Assembly (NCBI GenBank): GCA_036401375.1 | Contig: DASWVB010000036.1 | Location: 1 to 64,000, forward strand | Length of the DNA: 64,000 nt | Source: DASWUZ01 sp036401375 | GTDB lineage: Bacteria > Acidobacteriota > Terriglobia > Terriglobales > Acidobacteriaceae | Reading direction: 5' to 3' | Shown here: positions 9,589 to 18,927 of the stretch, piece by piece | Layout: every line of letters begins with the position of its first letter | Position numbering within the stretch: position 1 is the first letter of the stretch | Made by a program: the position numbers and the translations under genes | Notes under the pieces: model-generated | The model's database searches: none | The model's input: only the letters and a program-made list of their open reading frames with translations | What the model was told of the DNA's origin: nothing

Positions 9589-10050
9589 ATGCGGTTTGTT
9601 CGAGTTCTCGCTCTCACTGTGCTGCTGCCGTCTCCACTGCTCTTCACTCCGCTCGCCTTCGGCATCGATGAGACTGTCCCCAATCCCCAGGCTCTCGCCG
9701 CGCTTGAGGCGCGCGCCGACCAGGCGTCACCGCGCGAGCAGTGCTTTCTCTACGCTGAGCTCGTTCATCAGATGACCGAGCAGGCTGGACGGGAACTCTC
9801 TGCAGGCAATCCGGAGAAGGCGTCGGCCTCTATCCAGTTTGTCCAGAAGTACGCCGCAAAGATCCACATGGGGCTGGCCGACGACTCCAAGCGGCTGAAG
9901 ACGGCCGAGATTCTCGTCCGGCATACCGCCTACCGGCTGAAGGACATACTCCGAGGCGCCTCCGCCGACGACCGCCCTCCCCTCGAGGCGACCTTGAAGC
10001 AGCTCGACCAGGTACAGTCCGAGATGATGCTGGCTGTCTTCAAGCACTGA
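9589..10050 (+). CDS. small exported helical protein, unknown function
   Basis: 153 aa. A signal peptide (residues 1 to about 26, ending near LAFG) is followed by an almost entirely alpha-helical, charged region with a single cysteine (REQCFLYAELVHQM). The ribosome binding site GAGGAGG is excellent and sits about six bases before the ATG. I recognise no named family; the pattern of short amphipathic helices resembles periplasmic helical-bundle proteins. It lies between the TPR protein and a second helical exported protein, all on plus with short gaps, so the three may form one envelope-related transcription unit (inference). Confidence 0.75.
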   Translation: MRFVRVLALTVLLPSPLLFTPLAFGIDETVPNPQALAALEARADQASPREQCFLYAELVHQMTEQAGRELSAGNPEKASASIQFVQKYAAKIHMGLADDSKRLKTAEILVRHTAYRLKDILRGASADDRPPLEATLKQLDQVQSEMMLAVFKH

Positions 10051-10198
10051 AACCGCGAGCGCATGGCCCTTAGCCGCTGAAGCACTTGGCATTCCTGCTT
10101 TCTGAACTCTGTCGCCTGCCATGCAACAGGTGAAGTTTGCATCTAAAACTTCATCGCGAGGTTTCAGGCGGGTTGAGCGAAAGATTGCCGGAGGGGCG

Positions 10199-10735
10199 AT
10201 GCGACGGTTCTTCACTCTTGCGGCTTTGACGGGTGTACTTCTCTCGGCAACCCATGCTGGAGCTCAGGCCCAGAAAGATCCACTGAACGACGAGGAAGTC
10301 GACCAGATTCGCGAGGTCGCCGACCAGCCTATGGAGCGGGTCAAGCTCTATATGAAGTTCATCGAGCAGCGCATCTCTGCCATCAAGCAGATGTCCAGCG
10401 ACCCGCACGTGCAGGAGAAGCCTGCCAAGCTGCGCAGCCTGATGGAAGAGTTCACGCGGCTGGCTGACGAGTTGCAGGACAACCTCGACAATTACGAGGA
10501 CACCCACAGCGACATCCGCAAGTCGCTCAAGGAGCTGTCGGCCGCAAGCGCCAAGTGGCCGGAGGTGCTGAACACCCCGCCTGCAGACCGCTCGTATGAT
10601 TTCTCCCGCAAGACCGCGTTGGAAGCTGCTCAGAGTGCCAATGAACAGGCCACGAAGCTGCTGGATGAACAGACAAAATACTTCGCGGACAAGAAGAAGA
10701 AGAAAAGCGATGAGGGGAAGTCTAAGGACAAGTAG
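10199..10735 (+). CDS. exported coiled-coil-like protein, unknown function
   Basis: 178 aa. The upstream extension to 10121 lacks a ribosome binding site; the ATG at 10199 has GGAGGGG a few bases before it and opens directly into a signal peptide (RRFFTLAALTGVLLSATHAGA). The mature part is long, charged and helical, with heptad-like stretches (KLYMKFIEQRISAIKQM and ELQDNLDNYEDTHSDIRKSL), and ends in a Lys-rich tail. No known domain is recognised. It has the same layout as the preceding gene (signal peptide plus helices) but no obvious sequence identity. Its stop lies 66 bases before the convergent recJ stop. Confidence 0.75.
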   Translation: MRRFFTLAALTGVLLSATHAGAQAQKDPLNDEEVDQIREVADQPMERVKLYMKFIEQRISAIKQMSSDPHVQEKPAKLRSLMEEFTRLADELQDNLDNYEDTHSDIRKSLKELSAASAKWPEVLNTPPADRSYDFSRKTALEAAQSANEQATKLLDEQTKYFADKKKKKSDEGKSKDK

Positions 10736-10801
10736 CGACAAGTGGGATGTTGTGCGCCATCAAGGCCATTGGCTTGGTGCGGCTGATTCCCTGCTCTCCG
10801 A

Positions 10802-12577
10802 TCAGCAGATCTCCAGGCCGGCTATCTCCAGTTCAAGACCGCCGCCGAAGTCAGGATGCTCGTTCTCCCGGATGCGGTAGGCCAAGTCGATCACGGTTCC
10901 CTCCTGCAGACCCAGCTTCGCGGCACGCTCGGCCCAATGCCAGCCCAGAGCAGTAAACCTGACACTCCGGGGACGCATCCGAAGCCCGGGCACGGGAGTG
11001 GTAGCCACCTCGACTTTGATGTGACGCTCCTTGATGACACGAATCGGAGCAGCGAGCCTCACTCTGCGCGCGACAAACACAGGCTCCTCATTGCCCATAC
11101 CGAGGGGCTCCATACGGCGCAGCACAGAGTAAAGCGCAGGGGTGATGTGGTCCAGCGGAAGCTCGGCGTTGCATTCCAGCGGGCGCTCCAGGCATCCGGG
11201 GGGCAGATGGATGGCTGCATACTTCGCCATCCTCACGCGCAGTTCAGCGACGCGATCCGAGGGTAGCGAGAATCCCACGGCATGCGCATGCCCTCCGTAG
11301 CGTACGAACAGGTCACGGCAGCTCTCAACCGCATCGAGCAGGTGGAAGCCGGGAACGGACCGTCCTGAACCGTACGATAGGCCATCCTCATTGGCGATCA
11401 CCAGCGCTGGACGCCCGGTCTGCTCGACCACGCGCGAGGCGAGGATCCCGATGATGCCCCGGTGCCAGCCATCTCCATCGACCACCACGCAGCGAACGTC
11501 TTCAAAGGCTCTTTCCCCAAGCCGCTCTTGAATCTGCTTGAGAATGGCTGCCTCTTCGGAGCGGCGCTCACTGTTCAGCCGGTCGAGCTTTTCGGCCAGT
11601 TCGCGGGCGCGGTCGGCGTCCCGGGTTGTGAAGAGCTCAACCACCTCGGAGGCGACGTCCATGCGCCCGGCGGCGTTGATGCGAGGCGCGATTCGGAACG
11701 CGATATCGCTGGACGTCAGACGACGTCTTGCAGGGTCAAGCTCAGCGAACTGGAAGAGCGCTCTTAATCCTGGATGAACCGGGTGCCGGAGCTGCTCCAT
11801 CCCGATCGACGCAATGATCCGGTTCTCCCCCAGTAGCGGGACCGCGTCCGCAATCGTCGCAATGGCGAGCATCTTGAGGAAGGATGGCAGTATCTTGCTA
11901 CGGGCACGAACCGGATCGTCTGCCTCGAGCAGCGCCTGTGCCAGCTTGAATGCTACCCCGGCGCCGCACAGATGCTTGCATGGGTATTCGCACCCAGGCT
12001 GGTTTGGATTTAGGACGGCCAGAGCGCGTGGCAAAGCCGCAAGCTCCGGCAGATGATGGTCGGTGACGATCAGGTCAAGCTTCAAGCGCTCTGCTGCCTC
12101 CGCCTCAGCAAAGGCGCGGATGCCTGTATCCACGCTGATCACAAGGCGAACGCCGGCCTCTGCTGCGTCTGCGAGGATCGTGCTCTGCATGCCGTAACCC
12201 TCGCGCAGCCGGTGAGGCACGTGGAAGCGCACTACCCCGCCAAGCATCTCGATTGCAGTCTTGAGCAGCACGATGGCTGTCGTGCCATCAACGTCGTAAT
12301 CGCCATAGATCAGGATCGTCTCGCGCTCTCGCACAGCGCTCTGAATGCGCGCCACTGCGACTCTCATACCCAACATGGAGTAAGGATCCAGCAGATGCTC
12401 CATCGCGGGATTTAGAAATCGCTGCGCTTCAGCCGCGGTGCGGACGCCTCGCTCCAGCAGTAACCGGGCGATAACAAGTGGTATGTTCGCGAGCAGGGCA
12501 AGCTCGCTCGCCTCGTCGGAACGGCTCTCGGGGAAAATCCAGGACGGCGATGTCAGCACTGCCGAACTCAGACCCAT
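10802..12577 (-). CDS. recJ: single-stranded-DNA-specific exonuclease RecJ
   Basis: 5'-3' exonuclease of the DHH phosphoesterase family, used in recombination and mismatch repair. With the ATG at 12577 the protein is 591 aa, close to family norm. Metal-binding motifs are visible: DYDVDG at 93-98 (motif I) and TDHH at 172-175 (DHH motif), plus the DHHA1-type GGHAHAVGF block near 440. The C-terminus has the OB-fold-like region typical of RecJ. The frame is open to 12682, but those residues do not resemble the family. A GAGGAGG lies 14 bases upstream of the ATG, a long spacing, so the exact start is uncertain. Confidence 0.95.
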   Translation of the reverse strand: MGLSSAVLTSPSWIFPESRSDEASELALLANIPLVIARLLLERGVRTAAEAQRFLNPAMEHLLDPYSMLGMRVAVARIQSAVRERETILIYGDYDVDGTTAIVLLKTAIEMLGGVVRFHVPHRLREGYGMQSTILADAAEAGVRLVISVDTGIRAFAEAEAAERLKLDLIVTDHHLPELAALPRALAVLNPNQPGCEYPCKHLCGAGVAFKLAQALLEADDPVRARSKILPSFLKMLAIATIADAVPLLGENRIIASIGMEQLRHPVHPGLRALFQFAELDPARRRLTSSDIAFRIAPRINAAGRMDVASEVVELFTTRDADRARELAEKLDRLNSERRSEEAAILKQIQERLGERAFEDVRCVVVDGDGWHRGIIGILASRVVEQTGRPALVIANEDGLSYGSGRSVPGFHLLDAVESCRDLFVRYGGHAHAVGFSLPSDRVAELRVRMAKYAAIHLPPGCLERPLECNAELPLDHITPALYSVLRRMEPLGMGNEEPVFVARRVRLAAPIRVIKERHIKVEVATTPVPGLRMRPRSVRFTALGWHWAERAAKLGLQEGTVIDLAYRIRENEHPDFGGGLELEIAGLEIC

Positions 12578-12757
12578 GGTCCGATTATCAACCTCCTCGT
12601 GCAGTACAGAGGTATGGCGTTGAGGCGAAGTCTCTGGGAGAGTTCCAAAGCGAACCTGGTTGAATACTTCTAGGAGCAACAAGGCGAGGCAGGCTAGACC
12701 TTGAGCGTCTCAACCCACGCCTGCACAATCAACAAATTTGTGCCCGCGCGCTTAACC

Positions 12758-13234
12758 TCAAACCTCTTCGTCTTCGCCCGTGCCGTCCTCAAAGACGATG
12801 TCTCCGAACTCCTCGATCGACTCAAGCAGCTGCTGGTAGCGCTCGTACCACTGAGTGGAGTTCTCGTGAAGAAAGATCACACCCTGGTACGCGAAGCCGA
12901 GCTGAAGGTACCCGACTTTGCCAACATAGTTCACCAGGTAATGAGCTTCGTCCAGCTCCGCTGCCTCTTCATCCGGGAAGTTCTGATCATGCAGCTGCTC
13001 GAGCAGCAGCTCGAGGTCGGCTTTCTCCAGCATGATTTCGCTCATGGTGAGGAAGGGCGTAGAGGCAGTCTTGGCCATCTCGACGAAATCTTTCCAGCTG
13101 TCAGGATTGCTCTCGTCCTCCCATAGCACGGTCGCCACGTCGTCAGCCACGTAGCCCGGAAAGCGGCGCATCCCGTGACCCTCAATGAAGGCCACCATGT
13201 CGTCTTTAAGTGATATGAGGTCGTCAGAGGGCAT
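12758..13234 (-). CDS. acidic protein of unknown function
   Basis: 158 aa from the ATG at 13234; the frame stays open to 13324 but no ribosome binding site favours that. The product is strongly acidic, without signal peptide or membrane segment, so probably cytosolic. Blocks such as DDVATVLWEDESNPDSWKDFVEMAK and a Glu-rich C-terminus ending GEDEEV stand out. I do not recognise the family. It lies 180 bases upstream of recJ on the same strand and begins 10 bases after a low-GC small frame. Confidence 0.7.
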   Translation of the reverse strand: MPSDDLISLKDDMVAFIEGHGMRRFPGYVADDVATVLWEDESNPDSWKDFVEMAKTASTPFLTMSEIMLEKADLELLLEQLHDQNFPDEEAAELDEAHYLVNYVGKVGYLQLGFAYQGVIFLHENSTQWYERYQQLLESIEEFGDIVFEDGTGEDEEV

Positions 13235-13802
13235 GTTCAATCCACTATTGTCGCAGACCGGGCCAGTCCGTCGAAGCATTTTTATGCGTGGATGCTCCGT
13301 GTGTGCTACTAAGTAGCTCCGCATTGGCCTTGAAACCAGTAAGTCGTCGCTCGCCTACAAACGACAACTCCCCTCGTTGAATTCCCTCAACTTTTGTTCC
13401 TTGTGTCTCGTCAAGTTCTTTGACAGCGAACTGTGCTCTGCTCTGCTCGCTACTCGGAAACGAAGTAGAGAAAGCAAGCGCTTCCCCTTCAAAAGTAGTA
13501 TCGTGTTGGTTAACAAACGAAGCTTTTTTAAGTTTCATGTCATACTCAAATTCCGAACTGTAACTTGCTGTCGCGAGGGCAAGTCATCTCTCCAAGACTT
13601 TGTTGCGCAGCTAAGGTTGTCCATCGCCAGAGAGAGTTCGGCGAGCCCGTAGAGGTCCTGGTGATCCGGTCCTGACGGCCACACGCTCTCCTCTTGTCTG
13701 GCCCTCTACACCGAGGTTCGCTGATGCCCACAATAGCCAGGTTCAGCGATCGGCCCGCACTATGCTTAGGAGTTGAAGGTCCCGCTCCGCAGGAGGTCAT
13801 GA
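13235..13802. other. AT-richer intergenic pocket with one doubtful small frame
   Basis: This 568-base stretch is visibly poorer in G+C than its neighbours. A minus-strand frame at 13245-13538 could encode a hydrophilic 97 aa peptide (begins MKLKKASFVNQHD), ending 10 bases before the acidic-protein gene. Its third codon positions lack the strong G/C bias of neighbouring genes and its start has no clear ribosome binding site, so I do not call it a gene. AGGAGG at 13791-13796 belongs to the following glycosyltransferase. No tRNA or known structured RNA is recognised. Confidence 0.45.
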
Positions 13803-14804
13803 ATGTTCAAGGTCAGCGCCGTCATACCGACTCGCGGTCGCCCGCAACTCGTCTCCCGTGCCGTCGAAAGTGTTCTCGGCCAGACCTATCTGGACGTCGA
13901 AGTCGTCGTGGTGATCGATGGCGATGACCCTCTGACCTTTCAGCACCTTCAGCAGATCAACGATTCTCGTTTACGAGTTGTGCACCTCAAAGAGAGTGTC
14001 GGCGGGTCTGAAGCGAGAAATACGGGGGCACGAGAGGCCAGCGGCCACTGGGTTGCCCTGTTGGACGACGACGACGTGTGGCTGCCGGAGAAGATCGAAA
14101 AGCAGGTGCGGCAGGCGCAAAGATCCTCGGCCCGCCTGACGCTGCTCACCAGCCGGTTCATAGCCCGCTTTGAGGATCGCGAAGAGGTCTGGCCTCAACG
14201 CTTTCCCCGGCGCGGCGAAAACCTTAGCGAGTACCTCTTCTGCTTCCCACGCAATGTCTTTCAAACATCGACCTTGATGTGTACCCGCGACTTAATGCTG
14301 GAGGAGCCGTTCCTCAAGGGATTGAAGCGGCTGCAGGACTGGGATTGGCTGCTGCGCGTGGCCGCCAGGGGGGATGTCGACCTGATCACCAACGACGAGC
14401 CCCTCTCCATCTACTACGTGGACGGGCAGGGCGCCACGATCAGCAAGAAGCCTGACTGGACCAGCAGCTATCAGTGGGCGCAGGAGAATCGCAGCCTGAT
14501 GACTCCGCGCGCTTACGCGTACTTCATCGCGAAGAAGTGCGCGCCCGATGCCGCCAAGCAGCGGGTAGGCTGGAGGACAGTGCTGATGCTGCTGCGCGAA
14601 TGCGCATTCACAGGCTCCGGCTCGATCATTGCCCCGGGCTTCTTCCTTCTTTATTTCATGCTGCCGCACGACATGAGGCAGCGACTCGGGTACCGGATCT
14701 CTTCACTGCTGAGACTCTCTCGCAAGTCGTCGCCAGACGGGGCGCCGGAGAAGCTGGTCTCCCCACGGAAGTGGCGATCCTCTCACGAGAACGGCTCTGC
14801 CTGA
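13803..14804 (+). CDS. family 2 glycosyltransferase
   Basis: 333 aa GT-A fold glycosyltransferase that would move a sugar from a nucleotide donor to a surface polysaccharide or lipid acceptor. The N-terminus is canonical: KVSAVIPTRGRPQLVSRAVESVLGQTY, then VVVIDGDDP, SEARNTGAREASG and the DDDD metal-binding block (ALLDDDDVWLPEKI) near residue 85. An aromatic acceptor-site region with LQDWDWLLRVA follows near 175-185. A hydrophobic stretch near 265-285 may associate with the membrane. AGGAGG lies six bases before the ATG. No other polysaccharide genes are adjacent, so acceptor and pathway are unknown. It converges on lon across a strong terminator. Confidence 0.9.
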   Translation: MFKVSAVIPTRGRPQLVSRAVESVLGQTYLDVEVVVVIDGDDPLTFQHLQQINDSRLRVVHLKESVGGSEARNTGAREASGHWVALLDDDDVWLPEKIEKQVRQAQRSSARLTLLTSRFIARFEDREEVWPQRFPRRGENLSEYLFCFPRNVFQTSTLMCTRDLMLEEPFLKGLKRLQDWDWLLRVAARGDVDLITNDEPLSIYYVDGQGATISKKPDWTSSYQWAQENRSLMTPRAYAYFIAKKCAPDAAKQRVGWRTVLMLLRECAFTGSGSIIAPGFFLLYFMLPHDMRQRLGYRISSLLRLSRKSSPDGAPEKLVSPRKWRSSHENGSA

Positions 14805-14855
14805 TCGGCGGCAGAGGCTGAGAGACTGTTCCTTCATCGAGTAACTCGATAGCGC

Positions 14856-14887
14856 AAAGAAAAAGGCCCTGCTGGTTGGCAGGGCCT
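14856..14887 (-). terminator. rho-independent terminator of lon
   Basis: A perfect 9-bp stem (AGGCCCTGC / GCAGGGCCT, 6-base loop) is followed on the minus strand by TTTTTCTTT. It lies just downstream of the lon stop. On the plus strand the T-run is weak, though the stem could also stop the convergent glycosyltransferase transcript. Confidence 0.85.
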
Positions 14888-14906
14888 CGTTTCGAAAGAT
14901 GCTCGC

Positions 14907-17348
14907 TTAAGCGTCAGCGTGGGCGAGAACTTCCTCTCGGACTTCCTCATCCTTGCGCACTTCCGTGACGGTCTTCGGCAGCGCCACGGCGAGTACGTCC
15001 TCGATCCGCCTCGCATAGTGAATTGTCACGCCGGCGATCTGGTCAGGCGTCAGGTCTTCTTCGACGTTCTGCCGGTTCTCTGCCGGCAGAATGACGTCTC
15101 GCACTCCGGCGCGCTTGGCAGCAAGGAACTTCTCCTTGATACCTCCAACTGGCAGCACGTCTCCGCTGAGCGTGATTTCGCCGGTCATCGCGGTTAGCGG
15201 ATGCAGCGGCTTGTCAGTCAGCAGAGAGACCAGCGCGGTTGCCATCGTGACTCCGGCGGACGGGCCGTCCTTGGGGATCGCCCCAGCGGGAACGTGGATA
15301 TGCAGGTCGATCTCCTTAGTCAGGTCTTCCGGCAGCCCGAGGCTGATCGCGTTCGAGCGAACCCAGGTCAGTGCTGCCTGCATGGACTCCTGCATGACGC
15401 CGCCAATCTGGCCGGTCATCGTAAACCCGCCCTTACCTTTCATGCGGCTGGCCTCGATGAAGAGGACGTCCCCGCCGGCTGGTGTCCATGCCAGTCCCAC
15501 TGCTACACCGGCACGCTTGGTGCGTTCGGCAAGCTCCGTGTCTACCCTGACCTTGATGCCACCGAGAAACTCCTGGACGATCTCTCTGGTCACGACCAGT
15601 TTGTCCCCGTCGCCCTCGGCAATACGGCGCGCCTGCTTGCGGCAGGCCGTGCCGATCAGCTGCTCCAGCTTGCGCACACCTGCCTCACGCGTATAGTGAC
15701 GCACGATGTAGCCCACGATGTCCTGCGGGAACTCGATGTTTTCATCCTTGAGCCCGTTCTCCTTAATCTGGCGCGGGATGATGTAGCGGACTGCGATGTG
15801 CACCTTCTCCTCTTCCGTGTATCCCTGGAGTTCGATAATCTCCATCCGGTCAAGCAGCGGCGCCGGGATTGGGTCCAACTGGTTCGCGGTGCAGATAAAG
15901 AGCACCTTGGAGAGATCGAACGGTGCGTCAAGGTAGTTGTCGCGGAAGGTGTTGTTCTGCTCAGGGTCAAGGGTCTCGAGCAGCGCTGACGAGGGATCTC
16001 CACGAAAGTCGCGCCCCAGCTTGTCGATCTCATCAAGCATGAAGACCGGGTCGTTGGTTTCGGCCCGGCGCAGGCTCTGGATGATCTGCCCCGGCATGGC
16101 TCCGATGTAGGTGCGGCGATGACCGCGAATCTCAGCCTCATCATGCATGCCGCCGAGGGAGATGCGCTGGAATTTACGCCCGAGCGAGCGCGCGATGGAC
16201 CGGCCAAGCGAGGTCTTGCCAACTCCCGGCGGTCCGACAAAGCAGAGGATCGGCCCCTTCATATCAGGCTTGAGACGACGCACACTGAGGTAGTCGAGAA
16301 TGCGGTCCTTGACCTTCTTCAGGTCATAGTGGTCCTCGTCGAGTATCTGCTTCGCCTTCAGAATGTCCACTTCTACGCCGGATGATTTTGCCCAGGGCAG
16401 GACCGCCAGCCACTCGATGTAGTTGCGGGTGAGGGAGTAGTCGGCAGCCATCGGAGACATCCGGGAGAGGCGGTTAAGCTCCTTGAGCGCCTCTTTCTTG
16501 GTGTCATCCGGCATGCCGGCTGCCTCAATCTTTTCACGCAGCTCCTCGATATCCTTCTGGCCCTCGTCCATCTCGCCGAGTTCCTTCTGGATGGCTTTGA
16601 GCTGTTCGCGCAGGTAGTAATCGCGCTGCGACTGCTGTACCTGATCCTGCACCTCGGACTGGATCTTGTTCCGAAGCTGCTGAACCTCGAGTTCTTTGGC
16701 CAGGTGCTTGTTAATGCGCTCCATGCGGGCAGCGGGGTCGGTCGTCTCCAGCAGTTCCTGCTTATCGGTGGTCGCGAGAAAGGGCAAGGAAGACGCGATG
16801 AAGTCGACCAGGCGGCCGGGCTCCTCGATGTTCAAAGCGATAGTCTGCAGCTCGTCCGATAAGGTTGGCGAAGCCGTGACGATCGCCTGAAACTGAGAGA
16901 CGACGTTGCGCTGCATGGCCTCGAGTTCAGAGCTCTCGACGGTCGCGACGTCGGCCACGGGCTCAACCGATGCCGTCATGAACGGCTCCAACTGGGAGTA
17001 CTCGCCCAGGCGCACTCGCTCCGTGCCTTCTGTGAAGACAAAGAGGCTCTGATTCGGCATCTTCACTACCTTATGGACGGTAGCCAGAGTACCGTAACTA
17101 TGTAGATCGCTGGGCTGAGGAGCATCCATGCGGGCGTCGCGCTGGGCAACGACAACGATAGTTTTTTCTTCACCAAGTGACTGAATCAATTGGATCGAAC
17201 TCTCACGACCGACGGTCAGGGGCAGTACTGCGTGAGGAAACAGTACCGTGTCTCGAACCGGCAGCACAGGAAGGACGCGGGCGGCAGAGCCCTCCCCCCT
17301 CTTGCTGGGGTCGCTGGGATGAATGATGCTTAAGAAATCGCTAGCCAT
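14907..17348 (-). CDS. lon: ATP-dependent protease La
   Basis: Cytosolic AAA+ serine protease that degrades misfolded and regulatory proteins; 813 aa, normal for LonA. Order: N-terminal substrate domain (about 25-220, starting VLPVLPVRDTVLFPHAVLPL), coiled-coil helices (about 230-300), AAA+ module with Walker A GPPGVGKT (K378) and DEIDKLG Walker B, then protease domain with the catalytic dyad S697 (PKDGPSAGV) and K740 (GGIKEK). AAGGA lies seven bases before the ATG. Transcription ends at a strong hairpin. I cannot recognise a heat-shock promoter or CIRCE element upstream. Confidence 0.97.
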   Translation of the reverse strand: MASDFLSIIHPSDPSKRGEGSAARVLPVLPVRDTVLFPHAVLPLTVGRESSIQLIQSLGEEKTIVVVAQRDARMDAPQPSDLHSYGTLATVHKVVKMPNQSLFVFTEGTERVRLGEYSQLEPFMTASVEPVADVATVESSELEAMQRNVVSQFQAIVTASPTLSDELQTIALNIEEPGRLVDFIASSLPFLATTDKQELLETTDPAARMERINKHLAKELEVQQLRNKIQSEVQDQVQQSQRDYYLREQLKAIQKELGEMDEGQKDIEELREKIEAAGMPDDTKKEALKELNRLSRMSPMAADYSLTRNYIEWLAVLPWAKSSGVEVDILKAKQILDEDHYDLKKVKDRILDYLSVRRLKPDMKGPILCFVGPPGVGKTSLGRSIARSLGRKFQRISLGGMHDEAEIRGHRRTYIGAMPGQIIQSLRRAETNDPVFMLDEIDKLGRDFRGDPSSALLETLDPEQNNTFRDNYLDAPFDLSKVLFICTANQLDPIPAPLLDRMEIIELQGYTEEEKVHIAVRYIIPRQIKENGLKDENIEFPQDIVGYIVRHYTREAGVRKLEQLIGTACRKQARRIAEGDGDKLVVTREIVQEFLGGIKVRVDTELAERTKRAGVAVGLAWTPAGGDVLFIEASRMKGKGGFTMTGQIGGVMQESMQAALTWVRSNAISLGLPEDLTKEIDLHIHVPAGAIPKDGPSAGVTMATALVSLLTDKPLHPLTAMTGEITLSGDVLPVGGIKEKFLAAKRAGVRDVILPAENRQNVEEDLTPDQIAGVTIHYARRIEDVLAVALPKTVTEVRKDEEVREEVLAHADA

Positions 17349-17726
17349 GAGTATCCTTCTATCAGATAACTAGCTATTAGACATAGCAAGTTGCTGTTTG
17401 GTCGCAGTATTCGGCTGCAGCCGCGGCCGACGTTTTTTGGGCCCTTCGGATGCGCTCGCCAAACACTACCGATAAAACGGGGATCAGATCGCGGTTCGAG
17501 TCCGAGCCGGACAGCAATTTAGACCTAAAGGTGCGCCGGAACGATCATAGTCTCCCCTATCAGTTCGAAATAGAGCTCGAACAGCCTCACGAGTCGATCT
17601 AGTGCGCGAGCTCTGCTCTTATCATCGGCTCAGTGCCAGGTAGCAGCATCTGGATGAACTCAATTGCCAGTATTCAGCCTCGGGTGCGGTTTCGAGAGCG
17701 GCTCGGCAGCGATGCGCACCTCGGAA
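17349..17726. other. intergenic region between lon and the prephenate dehydratase gene
   Basis: A 378-base gap between two minus-strand genes. No credible frame is found. Plus-strand bases near 17493-17503 (GGTTCGAGTCC) resemble a tRNA T-arm, but no acceptor stem or anticodon arm accompanies it. The region should hold the lon promoter. Confidence 0.45.
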
Positions 17727-18587
17727 TCAGCCGGGGCGTTGGGCAGTGCGGTAGCGGCCCAACTCCCTGACCATGGAGCAGTGAGCGCGGAGCCTCTGGA
17801 GCGCCTGGTCGGGGCCGGCCGGCGACGAGAGCTGGTAGTCCACGTAGAAGATGTACTGCCAGGGCTGGCCGTGGACCGGTCGAGACTCAATCTTGGTCAG
17901 ATTGGTTCCTGATTCTGCGAATACACCCAGCGCTGCGACCAGCGATCCAGGGCGGTTCTCTACGCTGAAGGCGACCGAGACCTTATCCGCATCTTCGGCC
18001 AGCCTTCCCTCCCCCTGCCTTCGTACGACAAAGAAGCGGGTGAAGTTCTCGGAGTTGTCTTCGATTCCAGCCGCAAGGATCTCACCCCCGTACAGCGACG
18101 CAGCCTGTGCGCTCGCGATTGCTGCCTCGTCTTGCCCGCCCGAGGGGGAGCCCAGCAGTCGCTTGACGCTGCCCGCCGTGTCGTAAGCAGGGGTCGACTG
18201 CAGATTAGGGTGCCTGAGAAAAAACTGACGGCACTGCGCGAGCGCTACGGGATGAGAGTAGACGCGCTGAAGCTTGCCTATGCGTTCCTCTAAACTGAGG
18301 TGCTCCTCGCCCGGGCTCTGCGGAGCGCCGACAAGGTTGTGCCTTATGCGTAACAGCGACTCGCGCTCAACCCAGACCGCACTCGAGAGCAGCAGGTCGT
18401 AGTGCTCGGCCACCGGACCAGCCAGAGAGTTTTCAATGGGGATGACCGCCGCGTCTACCTGGCCTGACAGTAGCGACTCAAACACCTCCACAGACACGGC
18501 GCAGGAGTGTATGTCGGCGCCGGGATGGAGGCTAAGGGCGGCCTCATGGCTGAACGATCCGGCTTCTCCCTGGATCGCGATTCGCAT
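17727..18587 (-). CDS. pheA: prephenate dehydratase
   Basis: Converts prephenate to phenylpyruvate in phenylalanine biosynthesis; monofunctional, 286 aa, without a chorismate mutase domain. The catalytic domain spans about 1-188 with the NFTRFFVV block, whose T183-R184-F185 is the conserved TRF motif. The C-terminal ACT domain (about 203-280) contains the ESRP motif at 234-237 used for phenylalanine feedback. The frame opens further upstream to 18668, but the ATG at 18587 starts the family sequence (MRIAIQGEAGSFSH) and has GGAGA eight bases before it. It is divergent from the small lmo0937-like gene. Confidence 0.94.
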   Translation of the reverse strand: MRIAIQGEAGSFSHEAALSLHPGADIHSCAVSVEVFESLLSGQVDAAVIPIENSLAGPVAEHYDLLLSSAVWVERESLLRIRHNLVGAPQSPGEEHLSLEERIGKLQRVYSHPVALAQCRQFFLRHPNLQSTPAYDTAGSVKRLLGSPSGGQDEAAIASAQAASLYGGEILAAGIEDNSENFTRFFVVRRQGEGRLAEDADKVSVAFSVENRPGSLVAALGVFAESGTNLTKIESRPVHGQPWQYIFYVDYQLSSPAGPDQALQRLRAHCSMVRELGRYRTAQRPG

Positions 18588-18688
18588 CCGCAGAATCTCC
18601 AAACTATTGATCTGGGCACGGCAACCTAACGGCTCCATCGTGCACCTTACCACAACGAATAAAGTCACACTGGAAAGGTGAACAAAAC

Positions 18689-18838
18689 ATGTTGTGGACC
18701 ATCTTTGTAATCTTGTTAGTCCTGTGGCTCGTCGGCTTCATTGGTTTTCACACGATCGGACCACTGATCCACATTCTGCTGGTTATAGCACTTGTTGTGC
18801 TGGTCATTCAGTTGATAAGCGGCAGACGTACGATCTAG
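18689..18838 (+). CDS. lmo0937-family (DUF5670-like) small membrane protein
   Basis: 49 aa, easily missed because of its size. It is almost wholly hydrophobic with two membrane segments: the first from residue 2 to about 20, the second from about 27 to 44, then a polar tail SGRRTI. This is the hallmark layout of lmo0937-type peptides, often seen beside CsbD and other stress proteins. AAGGTG lies about eight bases before the ATG. A hairpin and a CsbD-like gene follow directly, supporting a shared stress role. Molecular function is unknown. Confidence 0.8.
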   Translation: MLWTIFVILLVLWLVGFIGFHTIGPLIHILLVIALVVLVIQLISGRRTI

Positions 18839-18866
18839 CGGCGCTTCCGTTGTGTACGTCTAAACC

Positions 18867-18892
18867 ATGCGCCCTTTCTCACAAGGGCGCAT
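18867..18892 (+). promoter_or_regulatory. stem-loop between the lmo0937-like and csbD-like genes
   Basis: A perfect 10-bp stem (ATGCGCCCTT / AAGGGCGCAT) with a 6-base loop, not followed by a T-run. It could be an mRNA stabiliser or attenuating hairpin that sets different expression of the two flanking genes, or a weak terminator. Confidence 0.5.
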
Positions 18893-18927
18893 GAACTGTT
18901 CAAACAGGTAAGCGGAGGGACAATCCG

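Noticed and set aside
17493..17503. tRNA T-arm-like sequence GGTTCGAGTCC
   Set aside because: No matching acceptor stem, D-arm or anticodon arm is found in the surrounding 90 bases; at most a chance match or remnant.
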